DNA of 64,000 bases from positions 124,001-188,000 of the forward strand of contig CALRRO020000003.1 in NCBI GenBank assembly GCA_943370595.1. The letters run 5' to 3'. Below, piece after piece: positions 35,138 through 44,209 of the stretch. Position 1 is the stretch's first letter. Every line of letters starts with the position of its first letter. Source of the stretch: Piscinibacter sp943370595 (GTDB taxonomy: Bacteria > Pseudomonadota > Gammaproteobacteria > Burkholderiales > Burkholderiaceae_C). The notes under the pieces were generated by a model, which made no database searches, was not told the origin of the DNA, and was given only the letters and a program-made list of their open reading frames with translations. A program made the translations under genes and the position numbers.

Positions 35138-35170
35138 GGGGCGTTCGACGGTAGTCGGGCGCCCCGTTCT
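35138..35170 (+). terminator. Probable terminator after the rtcB remnant
   Basis: Stem ggggcg/cgcccc with a 16-base loop followed by gttctcttt, 20 bases after the rtcB stop. It would have ended the former tRNA-rtcB transcript. Confidence 0.5.
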
Positions 35171-35446
35171 CTTTGGGGGAGCCGTATGGGCTGAGAAGGG
35201 CTACTTCAGACTGCGTGCTGCCCCTCGAGAAAGAACCACTCCCGACCACTCGCGACCCATGGGCGACATGCGCTCACACCGATCCCGAGGCCCGCGCACC
35301 TTGGCGTCGAGCGTGCCGGCTGGGAGCGCTGCTGACGCGTGCTGGCGCCAAGGCCAGGCAGGCAACCAGTGCACTGAGCACCAGACCGTGTACGCCGTGG
35401 CCGAGGAACTGCTCGGCGCCCCATGCTTCTTCGCTAGAGTCCAAGC
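35171..35446. other. Spacer before the patatin gene
   Basis: No gene supported. A ctagagt sequence about ten bases before the patatin ATG could be a -10 element. The short stretch ggggagcc...ggctgagaagg looks like the 5' part of a TPP riboswitch but lacks the rest. Confidence 0.5.
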
Positions 35447-36928
35447 ATGGATGCACGTAGGAAGTCGTTTGCTGCGGCAAGGCGCTTTGCCAACGAGGCT
35501 GGCACGGGGCAGTCGCGAGCCTGCCGATTGCGGCCCGCTCTTGTGACCGGCAGTCTGGTTCTGCAGGCGGTTCTGTTGTCAGCCTGCGCAACCCGCTTCG
35601 ACAACGAGCCCCAGAACCGGCCCATCACGCCCGAGTTCATCGCGCAGAGCGCCCAGGCGCGCGGCATCGTTGGCGCCAACACCATCGGCTTGTCGCTGTC
35701 GGGCGGCGGCCTGCGCGCTGCGGCGTTCTCCTTTGGCGTGCTGCAGGCATTGACGGCCGCGGGCGATCCCGCAGCCGATCTTTTCGGCGACCTGACCTTC
35801 ATGTCCAGCGTGTCGGGCGGGTCCTTGACGGCGGCCTACATGGCGCTGCACGGGCGGGACGGCATGCAGCACTTCCGCGCGCGTGTGCTGGACGCCGATC
35901 TGGAGCGCGACCTGCGGCTGAGCCTGTTCTCGCCCGCCAACCTGGTGCGCTTGCTGGCAGGTGGCGTCAACGACCGCAGCAACATGGCGGCCACGCTGGA
36001 CGCCGACATCTTCCATGGCGCCACCTTCGCCGACCTGTACCGCCGCAACAAGCCCGATGTCTGGATCAACGCCACCGATCTGTACAACCGCACCCCGTTC
36101 CCGTTCATTCCGCCGGTGTTCCAGGGGCTGTGCAGCGACCTGTCGCAGTTGCGCGTGTCCGAGGCCGTGGCAGCCTCGATGGCCGTGCCGCTCGCTTTCG
36201 CGCCGGTCGTTCTGAAGACATTCCCCGGCGACTGCCTGAGCCCGCCTCCACCCAACATGGACGCCATGCTGGCTGACGACGGCAGCGTCACGGCTGGCAT
36301 CGTGGCCAGCACCGCCCGGGCCATCCGCAACTATCGCGACCCGCAACGCATGCGCTACGTGAAGCTGGCGGACGGTGGCTTGACCGACAACCAGGGCCTG
36401 GCCAGCATCCTCATCGCGCGCGCTGTGTCCGACACGAGCTATGGTCCGATGCGTGAGGACGACATCGTGCGCCTGCGCAGGATGCTGTTTCTCATCGTCG
36501 ACGCCGGTCGACCACCGGCAGGCGACTGGGCTCTGCAGCGGGACGGCCCGTCTGGCGTGGACGTGGGCATCGCCGCGGCCGACGCCGCCATCGACTCGGC
36601 CACGCGCCTGAGCGCGGCCACCTTCAGGACCATGACGAACGAGTGGCGCGACAGCATGATTCGCCATCGCTGCAGCCTGACCGAAGCCCAGGTGCGCCGC
36701 TATCTCCCCGCAGGCCAGGCCTGGCGTTGTGACGACGTCACGTTCTTCGTCGGCACCGTCAGCGCCGAATCTCTGGGGCCGGAGCGTGCCGCCCGGATGC
36801 GCGACATGCCGACGCGCCTGTCACTGCCCCGAGCCGATATCGATGCGGCCATAGACGCGGGCCGCGACGCCGCGCTCGCCAACCCGGCGCTGCGCGCCTA
36901 CCTGGCAGACCGCGCCGCACGCCCGTGA
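35447..36928 (+). CDS. Patatin-like phospholipase lipoprotein
   Basis: 493 residues. The N-terminus carries a basic stretch, a hydrophobic segment and a lipobox (VLLSAC, Cys near residue 47), so an anchored lipoprotein is likely. The patatin domain shows the oxyanion loop LSLSGGGLRAAAFS, the nucleophile motif SSVSGGSLTAAY and the catalytic Asp in KLADGGLTDNQG. It should hydrolyse acyl esters of phospholipids at the membrane. Its 3' end abuts the broken end of a Crp/Fnr gene. Confidence 0.9.
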   Translation: MDARRKSFAAARRFANEAGTGQSRACRLRPALVTGSLVLQAVLLSACATRFDNEPQNRPITPEFIAQSAQARGIVGANTIGLSLSGGGLRAAAFSFGVLQALTAAGDPAADLFGDLTFMSSVSGGSLTAAYMALHGRDGMQHFRARVLDADLERDLRLSLFSPANLVRLLAGGVNDRSNMAATLDADIFHGATFADLYRRNKPDVWINATDLYNRTPFPFIPPVFQGLCSDLSQLRVSEAVAASMAVPLAFAPVVLKTFPGDCLSPPPPNMDAMLADDGSVTAGIVASTARAIRNYRDPQRMRYVKLADGGLTDNQGLASILIARAVSDTSYGPMREDDIVRLRRMLFLIVDAGRPPAGDWALQRDGPSGVDVGIAAADAAIDSATRLSAATFRTMTNEWRDSMIRHRCSLTEAQVRRYLPAGQAWRCDDVTFFVGTVSAESLGPERAARMRDMPTRLSLPRADIDAAIDAGRDAALANPALRAYLADRAARP

Positions 36929-36934
36929 CACCGG

Positions 36935-37405
36935 CCTGCAGGCGGCCGTCTGCGTCATCTGCGTCACCAGCGACTGCGTGTACAGGAGCCGCAGACGAAG
37001 CGTTGCACCGCCACGAGCGACCTCCGCCACCAGCTCGCTGGCTGGAAGGCGATAGCCCATGCCCGCACTTTGAACGACGGCCCGGATCGTGGTCGAGTTG
37101 CCGCCCATGAACAAGGTGATGCCCAGCACGCCATCGTTGCCGACCAGCGCGATCTCCGCGGACTCACCGTCGTTCATCACGTAGAGCAGCGATACGATGG
37201 CTGTCAGCGGAAAGTATGCGAAGCCGAGATCGCACCCGGGCTCGGAGATGACTTGCCCCAGTGACATCTCCACCAGTTCCATGTGCGGCTCCCAGCGCCG
37301 AAGTTCGGCGTCGGGCATGGCCGCCAGCAGTCGGTTCGCCGAAGCGCCGACACCAGGAAGATGGGTGGGCTTGTCGAGTGTCGGCAATGAGCGTGTCTGG
37401 AGCAT
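36935..37405 (-). pseudogene. Crp/Fnr-type regulator truncated before its DNA-binding domain
   Basis: 157 recognisable residues from MLQTRSLPTLDKPTHL through the cyclic-nucleotide-binding-like domain (LVEMSLGQVISEPG, FAYFPLTAIVSLLYVM, LVGNDGVLGITLFMGG) to TQSLVTQMTQTAACR. Intact relatives continue with a dimer helix and a winged helix of about 80 residues; here the frame runs into sequence antisense to the patatin gene and stops at 36821. It has no DNA-binding part, so it is probably inactive. Confidence 0.8.
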
Positions 37406-37557
37406 GGCGGTCCGCTTCTTGAGTAGCGACGGTTTAGGCGAGCACGGGCTCCTGGTCTGTCTGCTTGCGAACACGGGACGCCGTGGCCTTGACACATGAA
37501 CAAGGCCCCACGGCCGTGGCGCATGTATCCTCGGCTCCTCAACTCAAGAGGATCGAG

Positions 37558-37707
37558 ATGGCTCTGTCAAAGAAGAAGCGTGTCGGCAAGAAGACCATTT
37601 CTGCCAAGCAGGTCAGAAAGACGGCAAGCGGCAGAAAGCGCCGGAAGTCCGACGGCACCCAGCCTCCCAAGGTGGTCTTTCCGAGTTCGATGCCGGTATC
37701 TTCCTGA
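37558..37707 (+). CDS. Small very basic protein of unknown function
   Basis: 49 residues, MALSKKKRVGKKTISAKQ at the start, with about 15 Lys/Arg in the first 36 positions, then a Pro/Ser-rich tail. A good ribosome site (agagga) lies six bases before the ATG. It resembles small nucleic-acid-binding or ribosome-associated proteins only in charge; no family is recognised. Confidence 0.6.
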   Translation: MALSKKKRVGKKTISAKQVRKTASGRKRRKSDGTQPPKVVFPSSMPVSS

Positions 37708-37956
37708 TACCTCGGGCCAGCAGGCCGCGCCAAGCCGCCTTGGCTTGGACGCGAGCGCTGCACGGGCGGATCCTGCGGCAACTGCGAGTCCCCGAGCGGT
37801 GCGAAGCGCCGGTCGAAGCTGGGTCCGGTGCAATCGACAGCAATCGCTGCAGCGGCGCTGCCCAATGCCCTCCAAGACGACGCCAGTTCACCGCAGAGCG
37901 CGGTGATTGGCCCGAGTCTCGCAGCGCAGTCAGCTGCGGCCGCACGGGCACGACGA

Positions 37957-38364
37957 TCACGTCTTTGCCGCCCAGTTCATCGCCGCCTTGCCGCCACACG
38001 CTGAAGCAGCGCTGAGCAGCGTGCCCCAGGCCATGTCGATCACGGTCAGGCGGACCGGCCAGTCCTTGAGGGTGGCCAGGTTGCTGAGGTCGTAGGTGGC
38101 GTAGGCAAAGAAGCCGAACAGCGCACCCATGACGATCGTCCTGGTCCATCCGGCATCTTCGGCCTGCGGCGCCACGGCGAACACCATCAGGCCGGCGGCA
38201 TACACGATGTAGAACACGACGGCGGCCAGGAGCACGGGCTGCGCCGCCATCAGGTGCCCGATGCCGTCCTGGTAGGTCGACTTGGCGACGAAGCCCAGCC
38301 ACACCACGTCCAGCGCGAGCATCACCAGCGCCGCGCCCAGGTAGCCCGCAAGGTACTTGTTCAT
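37957..38364 (-). CDS. DUF2177 membrane protein
   Basis: 135 residues, about four transmembrane helices, with the DUF2177 pattern ALDVVWLGFVAKSTYQDGIGHLM, then GALFGFFAYATYDLSNLATLKDWPVRLTVIDMAWG shared out over helices 3-4. The family is widespread and uncharacterised. It is convergent with the basic small gene, 249 bases of featureless spacer between. Confidence 0.88.
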   Translation of the reverse strand: MNKYLAGYLGAALVMLALDVVWLGFVAKSTYQDGIGHLMAAQPVLLAAVVFYIVYAAGLMVFAVAPQAEDAGWTRTIVMGALFGFFAYATYDLSNLATLKDWPVRLTVIDMAWGTLLSAASACGGKAAMNWAAKT

Positions 38365-38643
38365 TCAGGGTTCCACTTCCATGCAGAGTTCATTGATGTG
38401 TCGTCGGGCGCCGCGTCCCTCGAGCATCGCGTCGAAGCCATTGCAGGGTCTGTTCGACAGCGTACCCGAGGGGGAGCTCCTAACGTTTCGCATGCCCGCG
38501 GGAAGAGCCGATGGCCACCCTCTGCCGGCCATCGGGTGCGACAGCGCACAGACCCCCAGGCTGCAGTGCCTCAGTCTCCGATGGCCCACCCACCCTGATC
38601 GGCCGGCGCCCCGACGCCTGAGCCCTGCCTGCATCACCCGCCC

Positions 38644-39048
38644 ATGTCTCTCAACCACGCACCCAAGCCCCATCGCCCGACTCACGACGTGCCGGAAGAG
38701 CGTGAGCCGACCGAGCTCCCTGTCGAGCCCGACGAGGGGCCGACGCCTCCCCACATCCCCGAGGACCCGGAACACGATCGGCTCATCGACCCCGCTGCGA
38801 TGCAGCCGGAATCAGGGCCACGCCGCGCGAAGGCGCCGAGGTCGGCGCCCGGTCTGACGCTGCCTCACGAGCGCGATGAATCGCCCGACGCCACCGACGT
38901 GAAGCCCGACCCGGTGATCGCCCAGGCCAAGCGCGACATCGACGCCGGTCTGGTCGACACCGACATGCGCGCCACCGCCGGGCTGGACGCGAAGTTGCGC
39001 GCCCGAATGGTCCCCGGTGCCGGCGGAAAGCCGCCGTCGAGCCGCTGA
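38644..39048 (+). CDS. Conserved hydrophilic protein
   Basis: 134 residues, strongly Pro/Glu/Asp/Arg-rich and probably disordered. The motif LPVEPDEGPTPPHIPEDPEHDR is of a kind seen in short Burkholderiales proteins of unknown function. No signal peptide or helix is evident. It stands alone upstream of the aldehyde dehydrogenase. Confidence 0.6.
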   Translation: MSLNHAPKPHRPTHDVPEEREPTELPVEPDEGPTPPHIPEDPEHDRLIDPAAMQPESGPRRAKAPRSAPGLTLPHERDESPDATDVKPDPVIAQAKRDIDAGLVDTDMRATAGLDAKLRARMVPGAGGKPPSSR

Positions 39049-39140
39049 GTCCCGCCGCGAGTGCCGCCCGCCTCGACTAGAGAGCGCCACCCACCCCATC
39101 TGCGGCAAGATGGCGCCCCGTCTTCTGCAAGGCCGCCGCC

Positions 39141-40583
39141 ATGTGCAACCCGCTCGACCGCGAGACCTCGCCTGCCGTCATCGACGCGCTGTTCGCCGGC
39201 CAGGCGGCACGCGCGCTCGCGCTGCGCCGCAGCAGTGCTGCCGAGCGGCGCGCGAAGCTTGCCCGCCTGCTCGACGCGCTGATGGCGCGGCGCGAGGCGT
39301 TCCAGGCCGCCTTCGCGAAGGACCTCGGCAAACCCGCCGTCGAGGTCGACCTCACCGAGCTGCTGCCGGTGGTCGACGACATCCGCCACGCGCAGAAGCA
39401 CCTGAAGGGCTGGATGCGCGCGCACCGCGCAATGCCCACGCTGACCACGCTGGGCACCACCGCGCGCATCGTCTACCAGCCGCGCGGGCGCTGCCTGATC
39501 ATCGGGCCGTGGAACTACCCGGTCTCGACGCTGCTCGGGCCGCTGGTCTCGGCCGTGGCGGCGGGCAACACGGTGATGCTTAAGCCCTCGGAGTTCACGC
39601 CGAACGTGAACGCGGTGATCGCGCAGATCGTCGCCGAGGTGTTCGAGCCCGCCGAGGTGGCGATGGTGGAAGGTGCAATCGAGACCTCCACACAGCTGCT
39701 CGCGCTGCCCTTCGACCACATCTTCTTCACCGGGTCGCCGGCGGTGGGCAAGCTGGTGATGGCGGCCGCGGCGAAGCACCTCGCCTCGGTCACGCTCGAG
39801 CTGGGCGGCAAGTCGCCGGTGGTCGTCGATGCCAGTGCCGACCTGCGCCATGCCGCCGAACACGTGATGTGGGGCAAGTTCGTCAATGCCGGGCAGACCT
39901 GCGTCGCGCCCGACCACCTGTACGTGCACCGCTCGGTGATGGACCGCTTCGTGCAGCTGTGCCGCGAGGTGCTGGCCGAGCGCTTCGGCAGCGATGCCGC
40001 CGCCGTGGCCGCCAGCCCCGACCTCGGCCGCATGATCCACACGCGCCACGCCCAGCGCGTGGGTGCGCTGCTCGACGACGCGGTGGCGCAGGGCGCGCAC
40101 GTGCTCGCTGGCGGCACGCACGATGCCGCGCAGCGCTACGTTGCGCCCACGCTGCTGGCCGACGTGCCCGACGCGTCGCGCATCGCGCAGGAAGAGATCT
40201 TCGGCCCGGTGCTGCCGATCGCGCCCTTCGACACGCTCGACGAGGTGATCGTGCGCATCAACGCGGCGCCCAAGCCGCTGGCGCTGTACCTGTGGAGCCG
40301 CGACCGTGCGGCGGCCGAGCGGCTGCGCACCGAGACCAGCTCGGGCAGCCTCTGCGTCAACCTGTGCCTGCAGCAGTTCGCGCACAGCAACCTGCCGTTC
40401 GGCGGCGTCAACAACTCCGGCATCGGCAACGCGCACGGCTTCTTCGGCTTCAAGGCCTTCTCGCACGAGCGCGCGGTGCTGGCCGGCGGGCCGCTGTCGG
40501 CGCTGAAGCTGCTTTTCCCGCCCTACACGCCAGGCAAAGCCCGGCTCGGCCTCGGCCTGCTGCAGGCGGTGCGCCGGCTCTGA
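39141..40583 (+). CDS. Aldehyde dehydrogenase (coniferyl-aldehyde-type)
   Basis: 480 residues, NAD(P)-dependent aldehyde oxidation. Visible are GPWNYPVSTLLGPLVSAVAAGNTVMLKPSE (cofactor site, catalytic Asn in WNYP), FTGSPAVGKLVM, the Glu motif TLELGGKSPVVV and the nucleophile Cys in FVNAGQTCVAPDH. The length and the absence of long insertions match the class 3/coniferyl aldehyde group. It ends with a C-terminal hydrophobic stretch as in membrane-associated members. The real substrate is not known. Confidence 0.92.
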   Translation: MCNPLDRETSPAVIDALFAGQAARALALRRSSAAERRAKLARLLDALMARREAFQAAFAKDLGKPAVEVDLTELLPVVDDIRHAQKHLKGWMRAHRAMPTLTTLGTTARIVYQPRGRCLIIGPWNYPVSTLLGPLVSAVAAGNTVMLKPSEFTPNVNAVIAQIVAEVFEPAEVAMVEGAIETSTQLLALPFDHIFFTGSPAVGKLVMAAAAKHLASVTLELGGKSPVVVDASADLRHAAEHVMWGKFVNAGQTCVAPDHLYVHRSVMDRFVQLCREVLAERFGSDAAAVAASPDLGRMIHTRHAQRVGALLDDAVAQGAHVLAGGTHDAAQRYVAPTLLADVPDASRIAQEEIFGPVLPIAPFDTLDEVIVRINAAPKPLALYLWSRDRAAAERLRTETSSGSLCVNLCLQQFAHSNLPFGGVNNSGIGNAHGFFGFKAFSHERAVLAGGPLSALKLLFPPYTPGKARLGLGLLQAVRRL

Positions 40584-40611
40584 TCGCCGGCGCAGCGCGG
40601 CAGCGCAGCAC

Positions 40612-42132
40612 TCAGGGCGCCACCGCGCGCAGCTCCCAGCTAGCCAGCGTGTTGCCGCCATCGGAGGGCAGCGGCAGCAGGCTGGTCCAGGGGGCGAAGC
40701 CGTTGCCTTCGGTGTCGAGCAGGTACGAGGCCGTCAGCGACTCGACGGCGATGCGCCGCGTGGTGCCCGCATCGGCAGCGATCGGCATGTTCTTGAAGTG
40801 CAGCTCACCCGGGGTCATCACTGCGGTGGCGGTGGCGCCCGGGCCACCCACGACGCTGCCCAGCGTCATCGCGCCGCCGCCGAAGGCATAGGTGCAGGTC
40901 GCGGTGTCGACGCTCATCACGAACAGCGCGGGCGGCACCAGGTTGCCCAGGCCGGTGGGCGCGCCGCTGGCGGCGTAGGTCTGCGTGTAGGGCTGTGCCG
41001 GGTCGTTGACCCGCAGCGTGCCGTGTACGTTGACCAGGCCGGTGGCCGGCTCGCCGTAGCTGCTGAACACCACCACCGAGGTCACCGGTGCGCTGATGCG
41101 CTTCATCCGCCCGGCCACCTGCAGCTTGCCGGTGCCGATGTAGCCGGCGGTGCCCTCGGAGGCCTGCACGGAGAACGCGGAGACGTACACGTCGTACTCG
41201 AAGGCCGGCGTCCGCATCACCCAGGCGCAGCCCTCGTCGTCCTCGATCGTGATGTTGCTGACGAGGGTGGTGCGGGTCGTGCTGCCGGGCGCGCCGTTCA
41301 GCAGCGTCTCCACCGACACCGCCACGGTGCGCGGCTGCGGCACGGTGGCCGGCGCGTTGTAGCGGTACTCGGCGCGCTCGGCGTCGGGCCACACCGCTAT
41401 GCCGACCGTGGAGTTGCCGCCCGCCTGGCCGTTGACCTGCGGTGCCCGCGTCTTGATCTGCGGCGCCGGCTGGCAGTCGGTGACCAGCTGCGGGTCGCCG
41501 CCGTCGGGGCCGGCATCGAAGCCCGTGATCTCGCAGCGCACCAGCTTCAGCGCGAGCGACTGGCCGACGCGCACCGTCGCCGCGCTCGGCGTCAGCGTCG
41601 TGCGCGCGAAGCGTGACCAGTCGCCCAGGTGGCGCGTGGCCAGCGTCAGCGTGCGCGTCGTCTTGTCGATCGTCGGCGCCGCGGCCGTGGGCAGCACCCA
41701 GCGGCGGCGCGAATCCTGCCGGGCCAGGCGCAGTTCGCTCGCGTCGGTGCCATGCAGGTCGGCCTCGGCATAGCGGAAGCGCAGTGTCAGCGGCAGGGCC
41801 GGGGCCAGCGTCTGCGGCCCGATGCGCCAGGCGCGGCCGGGCGCGCCGTGGTTCTCGTGGCTGATCTCCTGCAGGGTGAGGGTCTCGTCGGCGGCCAGTG
41901 CGCCGGCAGGCACCTCGACGCTCACGCTGCCGTCGGCGCTGCGCAGCACGCCACCGGCGCGGCCGATGGTGGCCGTGGTGGCGGTGCCGATCGGCTGGCC
42001 GACCGGCGTGGCCTCGGGTGCAGCCGGCTCGGCCGGGTTGCCGGGGGTGTCGCCCGCGCCACTGCCTCCGCCGCCGCAGGCAGCCAGCACGATGACGGCC
42101 GCGATGGCGGCGAGGATGGTGTGGATCTTCAT
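40612..42132 (-). CDS. Large lipoprotein with ZU5-like N-terminal module
   Basis: 506 residues with a lipoprotein signal (MKIHTILAAIAAVIVLAACGG, lipobox Cys at about 20). Residues about 55-100 (ATIGRAGGVLRSADGSVSVE then VPAGALAADETLTLQEI) fit a ZU5/fibronectin-like surface module. The remainder is Ala/Thr-rich, strand-forming, with no catalytic motif. It is divergent from another Gly-rich lipoprotein gene, whose signal peptide is similar. The role is likely at the cell surface. Confidence 0.82.
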   Translation of the reverse strand: MKIHTILAAIAAVIVLAACGGGGSGAGDTPGNPAEPAAPEATPVGQPIGTATTATIGRAGGVLRSADGSVSVEVPAGALAADETLTLQEISHENHGAPGRAWRIGPQTLAPALPLTLRFRYAEADLHGTDASELRLARQDSRRRWVLPTAAAPTIDKTTRTLTLATRHLGDWSRFARTTLTPSAATVRVGQSLALKLVRCEITGFDAGPDGGDPQLVTDCQPAPQIKTRAPQVNGQAGGNSTVGIAVWPDAERAEYRYNAPATVPQPRTVAVSVETLLNGAPGSTTRTTLVSNITIEDDEGCAWVMRTPAFEYDVYVSAFSVQASEGTAGYIGTGKLQVAGRMKRISAPVTSVVVFSSYGEPATGLVNVHGTLRVNDPAQPYTQTYAASGAPTGLGNLVPPALFVMSVDTATCTYAFGGGAMTLGSVVGGPGATATAVMTPGELHFKNMPIAADAGTTRRIAVESLTASYLLDTEGNGFAPWTSLLPLPSDGGNTLASWELRAVAP

Positions 42133-42360
42133 GGAGTCGCTCCCTCGGAACATGGGTCTGTGAGGCCGACAGCATTGCGTGGCAGGCCCGGCGCCGCATC
42201 GCCCGGGTGGTGCGCCGGCGGGCCATGCCTGGCCCTCGCGCGTGGCTCCGCGGCATGGCTCCTCGCGGGGCGGCCCGACTGGCTCCATCGGGCGATGAGC
42301 GGAACGGCGCCGATTCCTAGAGTGCGACCCGTCGTTCAACAACGCTCAGGGAGCACCCAG

Positions 42361-44034
42361 ATGAAAACCACCCCGATCGCACGCGCCGCGGCGCTGCTCG
42401 TCCTTGCCACCACGCTGGCCGCCTGTGGCGGCGGCGGATCCGATGCGCCGGCCGGCAACCCGCCGCCCGGTGGCAACCCGCCGCCGGCCGACAACGGCGA
42501 CTTCACGATCGCACTGTCCACCGACAAGGCACTGGTCATCCAGGGCCGCACGGTGCAGATCAACGCCACCGTCACGCGGCGCAACGGCTTCACCGGCGCG
42601 GTGCAGGTGGCGCTGCAGAACCTGCCGACCGGCGCCACCGCCAGCTCGGTGCTGATCGCCGAAGGCGCCACCAGCGCACGCATCACGCTCAGCGCCGCGG
42701 CCGATGCGCCGCACTCGCTGCCCACCGGCGCCCGCGCCAAGGGCACGGCCGGTGACAAGACGGCGAGCACGCCGCTGACCGTCACCGTCGGCGGCCTGCC
42801 CGGCGCGGTGGACACCAGCTTCAACGGCGGCGTGCAGTTCAGCTCGCCGGCCGAGGGCGAGGACTACGCCGCCGCCACCGCCGTGCAGCCCGATGGCAAG
42901 GTGATCACCGTGGGCTGGACCAGCACCACCACCGGCGGCACCGATCTGGCGCTGGTGCGCCACGGCCGCGACGGCACACTCGACGCCGGCTTCGGCACCG
43001 GCGGCAAGGTGGTCACCGGCTTCGCCGCGCAGGGCGGCGCCGACCAGGCCCATGCCGTGGCGCTGCAGGCCGACGGCAAGATCCTGGTGGGCGGCAGCAT
43101 CGCCAATGCCGGCGGCGACCTCGACTTCCTGCTCGTGCGCTACAACGCCGACGGCACGCTCGACGCCGGCTTCGGCACCGGCGGCAAGGTGGTCACCTCG
43201 TTCGGCACCTCCACCGACCGCATCAACGCCATCCTCGTTCAGGACGACGGCAAGATCGTCGTGGGCGGCGAAAGCGACCAGGGCACGACCAGCAGCGGGA
43301 TCGACTTCGCACTGGCGCGCTACAACGCCAACGGCACGCTCGATGCGGGCTTCGGCACCGGCGGCAAGGTGCTGACGGCCGTGCGCACGCAGTCGGCGCG
43401 CGACAGCATCTATGCGATGACCTGGCAGCAGGTCGGCAACCAGAAGCGCATCGTCGCCGTGGGCGGCGAGGGTGACTTCGCCGCCGTGCGCTACCTGGCC
43501 GACGGCAGCCTCGACGGCGGCTTCGGTACCGGCGGCAAGGTGAGCGCGGTGTTCGGCTCGACCATCGGCGCGGCGCGCGCGGTGGCGGCCACGCCGCAGG
43601 GCCAACTGGTGCTGGCCGGTGCGAGCATGAACGACGTGGCGCTGGCGCGGCTGAACGCCGACGGCTCGCTCGATGCGGGCTTCGGCAACGGCGGTCGTGT
43701 GATCGCGGCGCTGTCGGCCGCCAACTGGGACGAGGCGACGGCGCTGGTGCGCCAGGCCGACGGCAAGCTGCTGGTCGGCGGCTGGGTCTACGAAGGCGCG
43801 GGCTCGGCCGGCAACTTCGCGGTGCTGCGCTTCGACGCCAACGGCGCGGCCGACGCCACGTTCGGCACCGCGGGCCGCGTGGTCACGCCGGTGGCCGCGC
43901 CGCTGCAGCGCGACGCCGGCCGCGCGCTGGCCCTGCAGGCCGACGATCGCGTCCCCACCGTGCGCGTGCTGCAGGCCGGCGAGGCCAGCAAGGACGGCGG
44001 CTACCAGTTCGCGCTGCTGCGCTACTGGCTCTGA
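42361..44034 (+). CDS. Delta-60 repeat lipoprotein
   Basis: 557 residues. Lipoprotein signal ending TTLAACGGGGSD, a Pro/Gly linker, an Ig-like stretch (about 45-140) and then repeated units of about 55-60 residues, each with AVQPDGKVITVG / LVRYNADGTLDAGFGTGGKV, the delta-60 repeat that folds into a beta-propeller-like domain. At least six units are visible. Family members are surface proteins of unknown ligand. It ends 175 bases before nifB and is not part of the nif operon. Confidence 0.9.
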   Translation: MKTTPIARAAALLVLATTLAACGGGGSDAPAGNPPPGGNPPPADNGDFTIALSTDKALVIQGRTVQINATVTRRNGFTGAVQVALQNLPTGATASSVLIAEGATSARITLSAAADAPHSLPTGARAKGTAGDKTASTPLTVTVGGLPGAVDTSFNGGVQFSSPAEGEDYAAATAVQPDGKVITVGWTSTTTGGTDLALVRHGRDGTLDAGFGTGGKVVTGFAAQGGADQAHAVALQADGKILVGGSIANAGGDLDFLLVRYNADGTLDAGFGTGGKVVTSFGTSTDRINAILVQDDGKIVVGGESDQGTTSSGIDFALARYNANGTLDAGFGTGGKVLTAVRTQSARDSIYAMTWQQVGNQKRIVAVGGEGDFAAVRYLADGSLDGGFGTGGKVSAVFGSTIGAARAVAATPQGQLVLAGASMNDVALARLNADGSLDAGFGNGGRVIAALSAANWDEATALVRQADGKLLVGGWVYEGAGSAGNFAVLRFDANGAADATFGTAGRVVTPVAAPLQRDAGRALALQADDRVPTVRVLQAGEASKDGGYQFALLRYWL

Positions 44035-44082
44035 AGCGGAGCTGGTGGCGGTGGCGGTGGCGGTGCGGCGCGCTGTCCGGTT

Positions 44083-44098
44083 TGTCGCAAACGGCACA
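44083..44098 (+). promoter_or_regulatory. NifA upstream activator site of nifB
   Basis: tgt-cgcaaacggc-aca, a perfect TGT-N10-ACA match, about 90 bases upstream of the predicted start point of the nifB sigma-54 promoter, the usual distance for NifA action. Confidence 0.85.
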
Positions 44099-44152
44099 GC
44101 GCGCCTGCACCGGCCCGACACGCTAAGTCCCTGATTCGAAAGGGATCAAGCT

Positions 44153-44169
44153 CTGGCACAGCTCTCGCA
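44153..44169 (+). promoter_or_regulatory. Sigma-54 (-24/-12) promoter of nifB operon
   Basis: ctggcac-agctc-tcgca: the GG at 44155-44156 and GC at 44167-44168 have the exact ten-base spacing. The -12 part reads tcgca rather than ttgca. It lies 41 bases before the nifB ATG. Confidence 0.85.
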
Positions 44170-44209
44170 ATGGTGGCCTCGCATCCACCACGCGACGAGG
44201 GCCTGTGCC

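Noticed and set aside
35171..35260. Possible TPP riboswitch (ggggagcc...ggctgagaagg).
   Set aside because: Only the first helix-like part matches; the later conserved bases and the second arm are missing, and the downstream gene is a phospholipase, not a thiamine gene.
24023..38643. A complete integrative element inserted at tRNA-Phe.
   Set aside because: No integrase, excisionase, transfer or replication genes were found, and no copy of the tRNA 3' end was recognised at the other side.
42940..43880. Tandem DNA repeats in the lipoprotein gene, considered as a separate repeat or CRISPR-like array.
   Set aside because: The repeats are in frame, about 165-180 bases apart and imperfect, and are explained by the delta-60 protein repeats.
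44110..44160. FNR/Anr box upstream of nifB (tgat...atca).
   Set aside because: The half-sites are nine bases apart instead of four, so the match does not hold.
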